Of a stretch of DNA of 61,947 nt, positions 44,734-54,191 are shown piece by piece. The stretch is from an uncultured Bacteroidia bacterium (GTDB lineage: Bacteria; Bacteroidota; Bacteroidia; Bacteroidales; UBA932), in contig CACZHP010000014.1 in NCBI GenBank assembly GCA_902780935.1, forward strand, positions 1-61,947, given 5' to 3'. Position numbers and translations under genes: made by a program. Every line of letters begins with the position of its first letter. Position 1 is the stretch's first letter. The notes beneath the pieces were generated by a model. The model was not told the origin of the DNA and did not search any database. It was given only the letters and a program-made list of their open reading frames with translations.

Positions 44734-45909
44734 ATGATCATCCAACCAGCTGAAAGAACCAAGGGAGTCCAGGAATATTACTTCTCCCGCAAGCAGAAAG
44801 ACCTCGACGCAGTCACCGCTGAAAGGGCGGCGAAAGGACTAGGGCCCCTTATCAATCTCGGTATAGGCGCTCCGGACGGCATGCCTCCCCAGGCAGCCAT
44901 CGATGCACTGACCAAGGTAGCCGCATTGCCGGATAGTCATAAATATCAGAATTACAAGGGTTTGCCTGTGCTTCGCCAGGCCTTTGCTGACTGGTATGCC
45001 CGTTACTATGGTGTGACACTGAATCCCAATGGAGGAATCCAGCCGCTGGTCGGCTCCAAGGAGGGAATATTGCTGATCACCCTGGCTTTTGTCAACCCTG
45101 GCGACAAGGTTCTTGTGCCGGATCCCGGATATCCTACGTATTCCTCCACTGTCCGTCTCGCAGGCGGGGAGATCGTCACCTACAACCTTAAGGCAGAGAA
45201 CGGCTGGTTCCCTGATTTCAACGAGCTTGAGAGCATGGATCTCGATGGTGTCAAGCTGATGTGGGTCAATTATCCGAACATGCCCACTGGTGCCTGCGCG
45301 ACGCCGGAGCTCTATCAGAGGTTCGTCGATTTTGCCAAGAAGCACAAGATTCTACTTGTCAATGACAATCCATATTCCTTTATCTTGACAGAGAAACCGA
45401 TCTCTATCCTTGCCGCCGATGGTGCTTGGGATTGCTGCCTGGAGCTTAATTCCCTGAGTAAAGCCCACAATATGAGCGGCTGGCGACTGGGTATGGTCGC
45501 AGGTGATCCCGAGATGGTGAATGAGATCCTGAAGGTCAAGAGCCAGATGGATTCCGGCATGTTCAAAGCTATGCAGCTCGCCGCTGTTGAGGCTTTGGCT
45601 GAGGGACCGGAATGGTTCGAGAAGCTGAATGCTGAATATAAGCGCCGCCGTGTTGTCGCCGGCCAGATATTCGATGCCCTCGGAGTTGAGTATAATCCCA
45701 ACTCGACCGGTCTTTTCCTGTGGGGAAAAGTCGGTTATTCCGGTGAGGAACTGTCAGAGAGGATCTTGCATGGGGCAGGAGTTTTCATGGCTCCGGGCTT
45801 CGTGTTCGGAAAGAACGGGGCGGACTATATCCGCATCTCTCTCTGCGCCCCGGTCCCTACTCTCGAGGAGGGCCTCGCCCGTATCAAAGCCTTTTTGGCA
45901 TCTAATTGA
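44734..45909 (+). CDS. Class I/II aminotransferase (likely phenylalanine/tyrosine transaminase)
   Basis: 391 residues, PLP enzyme of fold type I. Key sites: YQNYKGLPVLRQAFADWY, VNYPNMPTGA, the cofactor lysine in NSLSKAHNMSGWRLGMV, and the C-terminal IRISLCAPVPTLEEGLAR with the substrate-binding Arg. Its place between prephenate dehydratase (18 bases upstream) and prephenate dehydrogenase suggests it aminates phenylpyruvate and 4-hydroxyphenylpyruvate; LL-diaminopimelate aminotransferase-like members look similar, so specificity is inferred. Confidence 0.88.
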   Translation: MIIQPAERTKGVQEYYFSRKQKDLDAVTAERAAKGLGPLINLGIGAPDGMPPQAAIDALTKVAALPDSHKYQNYKGLPVLRQAFADWYARYYGVTLNPNGGIQPLVGSKEGILLITLAFVNPGDKVLVPDPGYPTYSSTVRLAGGEIVTYNLKAENGWFPDFNELESMDLDGVKLMWVNYPNMPTGACATPELYQRFVDFAKKHKILLVNDNPYSFILTEKPISILAADGAWDCCLELNSLSKAHNMSGWRLGMVAGDPEMVNEILKVKSQMDSGMFKAMQLAAVEALAEGPEWFEKLNAEYKRRRVVAGQIFDALGVEYNPNSTGLFLWGKVGYSGEELSERILHGAGVFMAPGFVFGKNGADYIRISLCAPVPTLEEGLARIKAFLASN

Positions 45910-45915
45910 TAGATA

Positions 45916-45933
45916 GCGTTTTATGAAAAACGC
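45916..45933 (+). terminator. Weak hairpin after the aminotransferase gene
   Basis: GCGTTTT (45916-45922) pairs with AAAACGC (45927-45933), loop ATGA. No T-run. It may be an attenuating structure or processing site within the aromatic gene cluster rather than a full terminator. Confidence 0.4.
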
Positions 45934-45991
45934 ATAGCTTATTTGACTACGCGTTTTCTGTAAGTTGTTAATATTGAGATATTTGTAAACA

Positions 45992-46846
45992 ATGGTCATT
46001 GGAGTAATAGGCTTGGGATTGATCGGAGGCTCGATGGCGATTGACCTTAAAAGGCGAGGGTTTGCCTCAAAGGTCCTCGGTGTCGAGTCAGAGCCTGTCA
46101 ACGCGGAGGCTGCTCTTAGGATAGGTCTTTGCGACGAGCTTGTCTCATTCGAAGACTGTGTCAGAAGGTCAGACATCGTCGTGATCGCCGTTCCAGTCGG
46201 TACAGCAGTGAAAATGCTCCCCAAGGTGCTGGACATATTCTCTGAGGGCGGTAACGGTGGAAAGATTGTTATTGACACCTGCTCCACCAAGAGCCAGATA
46301 GTGAGGGTTGTACATTACCATCAGATGCGCGGCCGATTTGTCGCGACCCATCCGATGGCTGGAACTGAGTATTCAGGGCCATGGGCTGCCATGCCAAATC
46401 TTTTCGACGGAAGGGCGTGCATATTCGCCAATTCTGAAGAGTCTGATCCCCAGGCGCTTAGGACCGTCGAGGAGCTTTATGACGCTTTGAATATGCGCCC
46501 GATCTACATGAACGCCGACAACCACGATGTCCACACGGCTTATGTCTCGCATATTTCCCATGTGACCTCATTCGCCCTTGCCCTCACGGTTCTTGATAAA
46601 GAGCAGGATGAGAAACATATTTTCGACCTGGCGTCCGGTGGATTCTCTTCCACCGTACGTCTTGCGAAGAGTTCATCCGATATGTGGGTCCCGATCCTGA
46701 CCCAAAACCGGGACAACGTGCTTCGGGTGATCGACACCTATCTGGAAAAGATGAGGCAGTTTCGGGACGCGATCGCTGATTATGACGAGTCCCGCATTGA
46801 TGAATTGATCCGGGAAGCAAACCGGATAAAGAAGATTATCAGATAG
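45992..46846 (+). CDS. tyrA: Prephenate dehydrogenase
   Basis: 284 residues. NAD-binding Rossmann start VIGVIGLGLIGGSMAIDLKR, then VGTAVKMLPKVL and the catalytic region with HPMAGTEYSGP (family histidine) and NADNHDVHTAYVSHISHVTS. Makes 4-hydroxyphenylpyruvate from prephenate for tyrosine. No fused chorismate mutase or ACT domain. It is followed two bases later by the DAHP synthase-chorismate mutase gene. Confidence 0.95.
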   Translation: MVIGVIGLGLIGGSMAIDLKRRGFASKVLGVESEPVNAEAALRIGLCDELVSFEDCVRRSDIVVIAVPVGTAVKMLPKVLDIFSEGGNGGKIVIDTCSTKSQIVRVVHYHQMRGRFVATHPMAGTEYSGPWAAMPNLFDGRACIFANSEESDPQALRTVEELYDALNMRPIYMNADNHDVHTAYVSHISHVTSFALALTVLDKEQDEKHIFDLASGGFSSTVRLAKSSSDMWVPILTQNRDNVLRVIDTYLEKMRQFRDAIADYDESRIDELIREANRIKKIIR

Positions 46847-46848
46847 TT

Positions 46849-47943
46849 ATGGAACGAACACTTGACACTGTCCCCGTGTCTGAATGGGGATTCTTTGACG
46901 AGAGTATTCCCCCGATAGTCATTGCCGGCCCTTGCAGCGCCGAATCTGAGTTGCAGATGATGATGACGGCCAAGGGCCTTCACGACTTCGGCATTCATGT
47001 TTTCCGCGCTGGAATATGGAAACCCAGGACTCATCCGGGCTCTTTCGAGGGTGCCGGGATACAGGGTCTTAAATGGCTCCAGAAAGTCAAGAGGGAGTAT
47101 GGAATGAAGGTCTGTACAGAGGTGGCCAGCCAGAAACATGTGTATGAGTGCATGAAGTATGGAGTGGACATGGTCTGGATCGGAGCCCGCACGACCGCCA
47201 ATCCTTTCCTCGTGCAGGAAATAGCTGAGGCTCTGCAGGATACGGATATTCCTGTCCTGGTCAAGAACCCTGTCAATCCAGACCTTGACCTTTGGGTCGG
47301 TGCCCTTGAGCGCCTGAACCGGGCCGGGATCAGGAAACTTGGCGTAATACATCGTGGCTTCTCCACGACCCAGAAGATCCCTTACCGCAACCTTCCCGGC
47401 TGGCAGATCGCCGTGGAGCTCCGCACCAGGTATCCCCAGATCCCGTTCTTCGCCGATCCGAGCCACATGGGAGGCTCCCGGAAGTATCTTAAGGAGCTGT
47501 CCCAGAGGGCTATGGATCTTGGTCTTGACGGGCTTATGATCGAGTCGCACTGCGATCCTTCATGCGCCTTGAGTGACGCTGCCCAGCAGCTTGTCCCTGC
47601 TGATCTTAAAACCCTTCTCGAGAGTCTTGTCGTACGCCAGAAACAGACAAACGACAAGGAATATAACGAGAACATAGAGCAGCTCCGCGCCCAGATTGAC
47701 GTGATCGACGAGAATCTTCTAATGAGCCTTGCCTCCAGGATGGATATCTCCCGCAAGATAGGGGAGTTCAAGAAAGCTCATAACATCGCCATCGTCCAGG
47801 CCGCACGCTGGGAGGACATCCTCTCCGACATGATCGCCAAAGGACGCACCTACGGTCTCCCTGAGTCTTTCGTCACCGCAGTCTTCAACGCCATCCACGA
47901 TGCCTCCGTCGCAGAGCAGAACCGGATACTCGAAAGAGAATAG
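46849..47943 (+). CDS. Bifunctional DAHP synthase / chorismate mutase
   Basis: 364 residues. Residues about 20-265 are a short-type DAHP synthase (the KDO8P/DAHP synthase barrel): IAGPCSAESELQMM, FRAGIWKPRTHPGSFEGAGI, KTEVAS-type VCTEVASQKHVYE, IGARTTANP, VKNPVNPDLDLWVGALERL and DPSHMGGSRKYLK (metal and substrate residues). Residues about 275-364 are an AroQ-type chorismate mutase helix bundle (LRAQIDVIDENLLMSLASRM, KIGEFKKAHNIAI). This fusion is common in Bacteroidetes and places the first step and the branch step of the pathway in one protein, with the mutase likely sensing feedback. Confidence 0.95.
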   Translation: MERTLDTVPVSEWGFFDESIPPIVIAGPCSAESELQMMMTAKGLHDFGIHVFRAGIWKPRTHPGSFEGAGIQGLKWLQKVKREYGMKVCTEVASQKHVYECMKYGVDMVWIGARTTANPFLVQEIAEALQDTDIPVLVKNPVNPDLDLWVGALERLNRAGIRKLGVIHRGFSTTQKIPYRNLPGWQIAVELRTRYPQIPFFADPSHMGGSRKYLKELSQRAMDLGLDGLMIESHCDPSCALSDAAQQLVPADLKTLLESLVVRQKQTNDKEYNENIEQLRAQIDVIDENLLMSLASRMDISRKIGEFKKAHNIAIVQAARWEDILSDMIAKGRTYGLPESFVTAVFNAIHDASVAEQNRILERE

Positions 47944-48001
47944 ATATATTAGTCATCAATCTTTGATAAGACTGATACAAATCTAGCTTGGGTAAAACGT
48001 A

Positions 48002-48034
48002 AAGAAGGGGCCCTTTTTCGGGGTCCCTTCTTTA
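48002..48034. terminator. Bidirectional terminator between the aromatic cluster and susD-1
   Basis: AAGAAGGG at 48002 pairs with CCCTTCTT at 48025 around GCCCTTTTTCGGGGT, with A- and T-runs on either side. It ends both the plus-strand aromatic genes and the minus-strand susCD-1 operon. Similar to the terminator after susD-2. Confidence 0.85.
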
Positions 48035-48038
48035 TTTC

Positions 48039-48065
48039 AGATCCTTCGCTTACGCTCAGGATGAC
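48039..48065 (-). repeat. Dispersed 27-bp repeat copy downstream of susD-1
   Basis: Minus strand: GTCATCCTGAGCGTAAGCGA then AGGATCT. It lies six bases past the susD-1 stop codon, between the gene and its terminator. Confidence 0.8.
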
Positions 48066-48071
48066 AGCGAG

Positions 48072-49607
48072 CTACTCGTTGGGAGTGACATCCCACCAGA
48101 GGCGTACCCACTGGTCGTCATTTCCGCCGAGATACTTGCTGACCGCGGCATCATACTGATCCTGGTTGCGCTCTGAGTCAGTGGATGAGTAAACGAAGCG
48201 CACAGGGTATGTCGTGTGGCCCGTATGGTTCATCTGCTGGTACTCTGTGAGCGGCATGGTGGGGATGTTGGTCCTCCTCCAGTCTGACCAGGCCTCGACG
48301 CAGTCACACATGAAGTCGGCGATCCACCTCTGCATGCAGATCTCCTTGATGGCACCGTCGTTGTCCTCGGGGAGCGGGTGGGCTGCGATGTACTCGTCGG
48401 CTCCCTCGGTCTCCTCGAAAGCGAAGGAGGCCTTGATAGCCTTGGCGTAGAGGTCGGCGGCGTCACCGTCGATGAGTCCCCTCTGCACGGCCTCCGCCAT
48501 GTTGAAGAGGCTCCTGGCGGCGGTAAAGAGGCCGTAGGTGGCATCCTGCACGCAATACTTCTCAGTGACGGAACAGGCAACTCCGGCCTGTGCTATGACC
48601 GAGGGGTTGTCCTCGAGGCCGAAGGTGATGCCGTAGTAAGACTCGAAGTCCGTGGGATCTCCCCCCCTCTTGCCGAGGTATGCGTCGTCACCGATGGTGA
48701 AGCGGGTGAACATACGGGGATCCTTGTACTCCTTGAGGGCGTCCACGATCATGGCGTTGGGACCCCAGGCGAGGTTCTTGCTGGGCGACAGCGCGACGGG
48801 ATACAGGGGCGAGCCCGTGGCCCTGGTGTCGTACTTGTAGTTGAGCTGGTCGGCTACCTCGGTGATTCCGCCCTGTGCGTAGGCCGCGCTGAACTTGGAC
48901 TTGGCCGTAGCGGCATCCACGTCGGAGATCCTAAGAGCCATGTCCATGCGGATGGTGGCGTTAAACTTCTTCCAGCGGGCGATGTTGCCTTTGAATAGGA
49001 TGTCGGCGTTGGAGAGGTTCGCTCCCTCCTGGAACATGCCGTAAGCCTGCTCCAAGTCGTTGAACAGGGCAGTGTAGATGTCCTGCTGAGAGTCGAAAGC
49101 CGGGAACCAGTTGTCATCGCTCTCACCCTTCCAGGCCTCTGACCAAGGGAGCGCTCCGACACAGTCGGTGAGGTGCATCATGATGAACGCCCTGAGGGTG
49201 AGCGCCGCGGCGATCTGGTTCTCGTTGCTCGAGCAGAACGGCTTGACAGTCACCTCGTCGTTCTTCGTCTCCTCGTCCTGGTTCAATTCGATGATCTGGT
49301 TGAGGACCTTCAAGGAGCCGTAGTAGTAGCCGCGGGTATCGAACTCGTAGGTCGTCATGAGCGATCCGAACTGGTTGTTGCCGGACTCGGCCAGGTAGCC
49401 GACGTGGTTGGGCTGCCAGTAGTCGTAGCTCGTGGCGGAGATGAAGTTCTGGGTGGTGAAGCACGCCTGCGTGAAGAGCAGGTTGGTGTACGGGGTGTTC
49501 GGGGAGTTGGGGGAGATGTTGATGTCCCCGAAGTCGCTGAAGTCGCAGCTTGTCAGCGTGGCGGCGATAGCGAGGGCCGCAAGTATGGATTTTCTAATCA
49601 TTTTCAT
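48072..49607 (-). CDS. SusD-like nutrient-binding lipoprotein (operon 1)
   Basis: 511 residues from the ATG at 49607 (MKMIRKSILAALAIAATLTS-C). It belongs to the SusD/RagB-like group: after the lipobox comes DFSDFGDINISPNSPNTPYT, helical TPR-like segments, and the C-terminal QRWIADFMCDCVEAWSDWRR region typical of the SusD-like type. It covers the SusC barrel on the cell surface and catches substrate, probably an oligosaccharide or peptide. It lies 20 bases after susC-1, same strand. The paralog at 57446 shares its layout (SCD-x-x-DFGDIN) but is well diverged. Confidence 0.93.
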   Translation of the reverse strand: MKMIRKSILAALAIAATLTSCDFSDFGDINISPNSPNTPYTNLLFTQACFTTQNFISATSYDYWQPNHVGYLAESGNNQFGSLMTTYEFDTRGYYYGSLKVLNQIIELNQDEETKNDEVTVKPFCSSNENQIAAALTLRAFIMMHLTDCVGALPWSEAWKGESDDNWFPAFDSQQDIYTALFNDLEQAYGMFQEGANLSNADILFKGNIARWKKFNATIRMDMALRISDVDAATAKSKFSAAYAQGGITEVADQLNYKYDTRATGSPLYPVALSPSKNLAWGPNAMIVDALKEYKDPRMFTRFTIGDDAYLGKRGGDPTDFESYYGITFGLEDNPSVIAQAGVACSVTEKYCVQDATYGLFTAARSLFNMAEAVQRGLIDGDAADLYAKAIKASFAFEETEGADEYIAAHPLPEDNDGAIKEICMQRWIADFMCDCVEAWSDWRRTNIPTMPLTEYQQMNHTGHTTYPVRFVYSSTDSERNQDQYDAAVSKYLGGNDDQWVRLWWDVTPNE

Positions 49608-49627
49608 AATCTTAACCTCCATATTTA

Positions 49628-52600
49628 TTAGAACATGCACCTGAAGGTGAGACCGAAGGTCCTGGAGGCGGGCGTCTGTCCTGCCTCAAGGTAGTTGCTG
49701 CTGGACTCCGAAGGGTCGAAGTTCGGGCAGGCGGAGTAGATCAGCCAGGGGTTGGTCGCCACGAAGGAGACGCTGGCGGAGCTGAGGCCGATGTTGAGCT
49801 TGTTGACGAAGGTCCTCGGGAGGGCGTAGGTCAGGGAGAGCTCGCGCATCTTCAGGTAAGTCCTCTTGTAAAGGACACCGTCGTTGTCGTAGTTGGACTT
49901 GTACTGGTACCACCTCCATGACTGGACGTGTGTATCCACAGGGTTCCCATCCTCGTCAACGCCGACGATGTGGACACCACCGCCCTTGGCGACAGGCTCG
50001 CGTACGTTGACACCGTTGTCGTTGACCTCGGCTGTCTCGGCGGCGAGGCCGGATCCCTGCATCCACAGGTTGGTCCATGAGAAGATGTTACCACCGATGG
50101 TGTAGTCGAAGCTCATGTTGAGCGACCATGTCTTGTAACGGAAGCCAGTGGAGAATCCACCGGTAAAGTCAGGCTGGAAGTTTCCGACGGTTTTCTCTGT
50201 GGCGTCGATGATAGGCATGTAGTCGCCGAAGTTCTGCTTCTGGCCGGCGCTGGAAGTGGCCCTGAGGACGTACTTGCCGTCATCGGTCCTCTTGAAGCGG
50301 GCACCGGTGTAGAGCACACCGACGGGCTCACCCTCGATGGAGTACATTCCGAACTCGTAGTTGAACTTTTCGTAGCGGAGGAAGTACTGCTTCTGCAGGG
50401 GGTGGAGCTCAACTAGGGTGTTGACGTTCTTCGCGATGTTGAAGTCGGCGTTCCAAGTGAAGTCCTTCGTGCGGATGATGTCTCCGCCGATCTCGAACTC
50501 GACACCACGGTTGCGCACCAGACCGGCGTTGATCTGCCTCATGTTCCATCCTGTCTGTCCGGCGACGGGCAGATTGATGATCTGGTTCTTGGTGTCGCGG
50601 TTGTAGAAGTTGATGTCACCATGCAAACGGTTGCGGAACATCCTGAACTCGGTACCGACCTCATAGGAAGTGGAGATGGTCGGCTTGAGGTCCGGGTCGA
50701 TCTGGGTCGTGGGGACGCTCATCGAGGAGATGGAGTTGTTGTACCTGGAGCCGATACCATAGACATAGGTAGTGGCGTAGGCGCCCATCGTCGATCCGAC
50801 CTGGGCGGCGCTGGCGCGCAACTTCCAGAAGTCAAGCCAGTTGGCTTTGAAGAACTTGTTCAGCATGATGGAGACAGAAGCACCGCCGTAGAGGTAGTGG
50901 TTCTGCGAGACGGGCAGCCTGGAATCCCAGTCGTTGCGGAGCGACAGGTCGAGGAAGAACGTGTCGTCGAAGCCGGCGGTCACGTTGCCGTAGACCGAGC
51001 GGGTCGTGTACTGGGTCTCGCTGTTGGATGTCGAGTAGGTGTTGACCGAGTTGGAGAGGTTGTAGAGCTTCGGGATCATGAGCCCGGCGTTGGTGTTGGA
51101 GCTCAGGGTTCCGTAGTCGTAGTCCTCCTGCTCGATGAACGCGGCGGCATTGATGCCGAGACGGTCATTGATGAAACTCTTGTCCCAGGTGATCCTGCCC
51201 TGGTAGGTCATGTCCATGACATGGTTCTGGCTCTCGCCGTAGTAGGACTCCCAGTTGCGGACGTTGCCGGCCTGGTGCTGCGTGGTCTCGCCGTGGTAAT
51301 TGCGGATGTTGCCCATGATGCGGGCACCCACCTTGAAGTTCCAGGGAAGGATGATCTCGGCGTCGCCGGTGATGACGTTCCATAGGTAGGTCCCGTAGGC
51401 GTTGTGCAGCTCAGCATAGGCGAAGGGGTTGTCATGGTAGGTCGGGTTGAAGTTGGACTTGCTGGTGATGTTCCAGGTCCTGACGCTTCCGTCCGGACGC
51501 TCCCAGTCCCTCAGCCTCTTGAAGTCGATGTTCATCTGTCCCCACTGGATGAAGTCAGCGAGGGGGCTGTTGTTGGATGAGTACCCGTCACCTGCGGCAT
51601 TGTGGTCCTGGCGGTAGGTGAACTTGTAGTCCAGGGTGAGGTTGAGCCAGTTGGTAGGCTTGATGTTGGACTTCATAGTGAGGTAGCGCCTGACAGCCCT
51701 GGCGTTGTACATGATGCTGGTGCGGTCGGTGTTGGTGAAGGACACGCGGGTGTTGTGCTTTGGACCGCCGTTGGACATGGCGATGTTAGTCGTGTTGGTC
51801 CATCCGGTGCGGAACATGTCGGCGGGGTTGAACCTGCTGATCCACGGGTCAGCCTTCATATAGTAAGGGCTGGTGGGATCCCAGTATTGAGCCGAGGCCA
51901 CGTTGACACTCTCGTCGAAACGGGCTCCCCAGTTCTCGTCGTTGCCCCACTCCATGTTGTAGGAACCGTCGGGGTTCTGGAGCTTGTTGCGCTCACCCAT
52001 CAGGTACTGAGGTGACATGGTGTCGACGTTGGCGTAGCTGTCGAGCTGGCCGAGCAGCTGGCCGGTCTCACCCATGGAACCTCCACCGTAAGCGTGCTGT
52101 AGCTTGAGGTGATTGTAGTAACGCTCCATGGTTGTGGTGTGGCTGAACTCGACATGAGTCTCGCCGCTCTTGGCGCTGCGGGTGGTGATGATGACGGCAC
52201 CGTTGCCTCCCTGGGAACCGTACAGGGCCGTGGCGGCAGGTCCCTTCAGGATGTTGACATTCTCGACGTCATCCATGTTGACAGCGTTCTTGTTCGTGAT
52301 CGTTCCGTCAACGACATAGATCGGCTCGCTACCGCCCCATGACCCGTAGGCCGTGGTACCGCGGAGGACGATGGAACCGGAATCGAAAGTCGTACCCGAG
52401 CTGGAGTAGAAGCGGGCTCCGGCCACCTTACCGGCGAGGGACTGGCCGAGGTCGGTCTGGCGCGCGATGGTCAACTTCTCGCCGTCGATCTTGACGGTGG
52501 AGTAGCCGATGGCCTTGTCCTTTCTCTTCAGACCCTGGGCCGTCACGACGACCTGGTCGAGGAGCTCCGAGTCGGGGGCCAACACGACATCAACTGTCGT

Positions 52601-52861
52601 GGCCGCCGGCTTGGTCTGGTTGGCGAACCCGATGCAGGAGAACACGAGTGTGCTCCCGGCGGGAACGCTGCGGAGGGAATAACGGCCGTTAGCGTCGGTC
52701 ACGACACCGTTGGTCGTCCCCTGCACAAAGACAGACGCTCCGATCACGGGGAGGCCGTCCTCCGCAGAGGTGACCGTACCGCTGACGGTCATGTTCTGCG
52801 CGAATGCCATGCCCGCGCTGACGCACAGGCAGAGCAAAATGGAGAATAATTTTTTACCCAT
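49628..52861 (-). CDS. SusC-like TonB-dependent transporter (operon 1)
   Basis: 1077 residues from the ATG at 52861 (MGKKLFSILLCLCVSAGMAF-AQ). A carboxypeptidase-regulatory-like domain (MTVSGTVTSAEDGLPVIGAS), a DQVVVTAQGLKRK TonB-box region, a plug domain (IYVVDGTITNKNAVNMDDVE, NILKGPAATALYGSQGGNGA) and a barrel ending in TFRCMF make a full SusC/RagA transporter. Its first 14 codons are identical in DNA to those of susC-2 and form one arm of the inverted repeat. In the orientation shown it faces the 350-base AT-rich region on the recombinase 5' side, so it is the better candidate for the expressed state. Confidence 0.95.
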   Translation of the reverse strand: MGKKLFSILLCLCVSAGMAFAQNMTVSGTVTSAEDGLPVIGASVFVQGTTNGVVTDANGRYSLRSVPAGSTLVFSCIGFANQTKPAATTVDVVLAPDSELLDQVVVTAQGLKRKDKAIGYSTVKIDGEKLTIARQTDLGQSLAGKVAGARFYSSSGTTFDSGSIVLRGTTAYGSWGGSEPIYVVDGTITNKNAVNMDDVENVNILKGPAATALYGSQGGNGAVIITTRSAKSGETHVEFSHTTTMERYYNHLKLQHAYGGGSMGETGQLLGQLDSYANVDTMSPQYLMGERNKLQNPDGSYNMEWGNDENWGARFDESVNVASAQYWDPTSPYYMKADPWISRFNPADMFRTGWTNTTNIAMSNGGPKHNTRVSFTNTDRTSIMYNARAVRRYLTMKSNIKPTNWLNLTLDYKFTYRQDHNAAGDGYSSNNSPLADFIQWGQMNIDFKRLRDWERPDGSVRTWNITSKSNFNPTYHDNPFAYAELHNAYGTYLWNVITGDAEIILPWNFKVGARIMGNIRNYHGETTQHQAGNVRNWESYYGESQNHVMDMTYQGRITWDKSFINDRLGINAAAFIEQEDYDYGTLSSNTNAGLMIPKLYNLSNSVNTYSTSNSETQYTTRSVYGNVTAGFDDTFFLDLSLRNDWDSRLPVSQNHYLYGGASVSIMLNKFFKANWLDFWKLRASAAQVGSTMGAYATTYVYGIGSRYNNSISSMSVPTTQIDPDLKPTISTSYEVGTEFRMFRNRLHGDINFYNRDTKNQIINLPVAGQTGWNMRQINAGLVRNRGVEFEIGGDIIRTKDFTWNADFNIAKNVNTLVELHPLQKQYFLRYEKFNYEFGMYSIEGEPVGVLYTGARFKRTDDGKYVLRATSSAGQKQNFGDYMPIIDATEKTVGNFQPDFTGGFSTGFRYKTWSLNMSFDYTIGGNIFSWTNLWMQGSGLAAETAEVNDNGVNVREPVAKGGGVHIVGVDEDGNPVDTHVQSWRWYQYKSNYDNDGVLYKRTYLKMRELSLTYALPRTFVNKLNIGLSSASVSFVATNPWLIYSACPNFDPSESSSNYLEAGQTPASRTFGLTFRCMF

Positions 52862-52871
52862 AAGCTTAAAC
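52821..52871 (-). repeat. Inverted repeat left arm (51 bp, perfect) over the susC-1 start
   Basis: On the minus strand it runs from GTTTAAGCTTATGGGTAAAA to GCCTGTGCGT and is identical to 54192-54242 on the plus strand. It includes the ATG. A further 13-bp match (ATTAAGTTTAATT at 52876-52888 versus 54176-54188) extends it inward after a 3-4 base difference; outward the arms continue with a few mismatches. Confidence 0.97.
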
Positions 52872-52873
52872 AT

Positions 52874-53221
52874 TGAATTAAACTTAATATTTAGTGAATA
52901 AATAGTGAATAATCTCGACTACTTATGTCGGCCGGCGGAGTCGCCGGAAGGGGACAGTTTGCCCTAACCCGAACGAAATACGCAAAAACCGACATACAAA
53001 TAAAAGAATAAAATTGGAATAATGCAACATTAACAAGTAGATACAACAATTAGAATAATATGGAATTTACATCGTTTTATAAGGTTCGCCCTTAAAGTTG
53101 TTTTAGCGCTTCAATTTAAAAATTATTACTATTTTGTAGGAAATAATTTCAAATTGAAACTTATTAAATTATTTGTGTAAACAGGTTTTTTGTTTAGTAA
53201 AACATTTAAATTTTTTAGATA
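52874..53221. promoter_or_regulatory. AT-rich leader between susC-1 and the recombinase gene
   Basis: 348 bases without a gene. It must hold the recombinase promoter and probably the susC-1 promoter. Visible structure: CCGGCG-GAGT-CGCCGG (52932-52947), and TATGTCGG (52924-52931) paired with CCGACATA (52989-52996) around it. I found no exact TAnnTTTG on either strand, so promoter positions are not assigned. The GC-rich island near 52925-52980 stands out from the AT-rich surroundings. Confidence 0.5.
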
Positions 53222-54142
53222 ATGTCACGAAAAACATTCAAAGAAGTCTGTCGGCAGTGGGAGTTGGAGAAGGCGAAATTCATCAAGCCGACTTCACTCG
53301 CGGCATATTCATTGACCCTGAGATACCATCTTGAGCCGAGATTCAAAACCCTTGGCGACATATCCCCGGAGTCAGTACAGAGGCTCGCCGATGAGGAACT
53401 CGAGTCAGGGAATAGCCCGACCACTGTGAAAGGAATCATCCTGGTTTTGAAAATGGTCATCCGATACTGCGAACGGAACGGCTGGATGCCGGAACGGAAG
53501 TATGAGGTAACATATCCGAAAAGGAAGGAGAAGCGCAATCCTCAGATCCTGCTCCTTGATGAGGAAAAACTGATGCTCTCATGGCTCGAGAGGAACCCTT
53601 CACCCGCGAACCTCGGACTGATTATATGTCTCTGCTGCGGACTGAGGATCGGGGAGGTTTGCGCTCTGAGATGGGAGGATGTCGATGTGCGGCGTTGTGT
53701 GATCCACATCCGGAGGACCGTACACAGGATATACGACCGGGAACGTCCCGACAAGAAATCCCAACTGACTCTTGGAGTACCGAAGACCGAGGACTCCCGG
53801 CGCGATGTCCCAGTCTCCCACTATCTTACCAATATATTAAAAAAGGTATATCTCGATACTTATCCCGAACAATACATAGTCTCCGGGAAAGAAAAGCCCA
53901 TGGACCCGCAGACCTTCCGAAACCATTTCAAGAAAGTCGCCCGTATCCTGGAGATTCCGGCGAGGAAAGTGCATAGCCTGAGACACACTTTCGCCACAAG
54001 GTGCGTTGAGAGCAAATGCGACTTCAAGACCCTGAGTTCCCTGCTCGGCCACGCTGATATCACGACTACCCTCAATCTGTATGTCCACCCGGGCATAGAG
54101 CAGAAACGACGTTGCGTAGAGGATATGATGAATATGCTGTAG
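53222..54142 (+). CDS. Tyrosine recombinase (site-specific integrase/invertase)
   Basis: 306 residues. N-terminal SAM-like core-binding domain (about 1-90, KFIKPTSLAAYSLTLRYHLE), then the catalytic domain with the full residue set: Arg in CCGLRIGEVCALRW, His-x-x-Arg in HSLRHTFATR, His in LLGHADITTT and the nucleophile Tyr in LNLYVHPG. It is short, unlike conjugative-element integrases with arm-binding domains, and no other mobile-element genes are nearby. It lies between two inverted repeats over divergent susC starts, so it is likely the invertase of that segment. The neighbours are the susC-1 leader (left) and susC-2 start 59 bases to the right. Confidence 0.92.
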   Translation: MSRKTFKEVCRQWELEKAKFIKPTSLAAYSLTLRYHLEPRFKTLGDISPESVQRLADEELESGNSPTTVKGIILVLKMVIRYCERNGWMPERKYEVTYPKRKEKRNPQILLLDEEKLMLSWLERNPSPANLGLIICLCCGLRIGEVCALRWEDVDVRRCVIHIRRTVHRIYDRERPDKKSQLTLGVPKTEDSRRDVPVSHYLTNILKKVYLDTYPEQYIVSGKEKPMDPQTFRNHFKKVARILEIPARKVHSLRHTFATRCVESKCDFKTLSSLLGHADITTTLNLYVHPGIEQKRRCVEDMMNML

Positions 54143-54191
54143 ACGGCCTTATAGGGGAATATTTTTTTATCAATTATTAAGTTTAATTAAA

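Noticed and set aside
50621-51385. 254-codon plus-strand frame inside susC-1
   Set aside because: Shadow of the susC-1 coding sequence; low complexity and no motif.
53222-54142. Prophage or conjugative element around the recombinase
   Set aside because: No structural, transfer, replication or excision genes are near, and the neighbours are two complete susCD operons inside inverted repeats; an invertase fits better.
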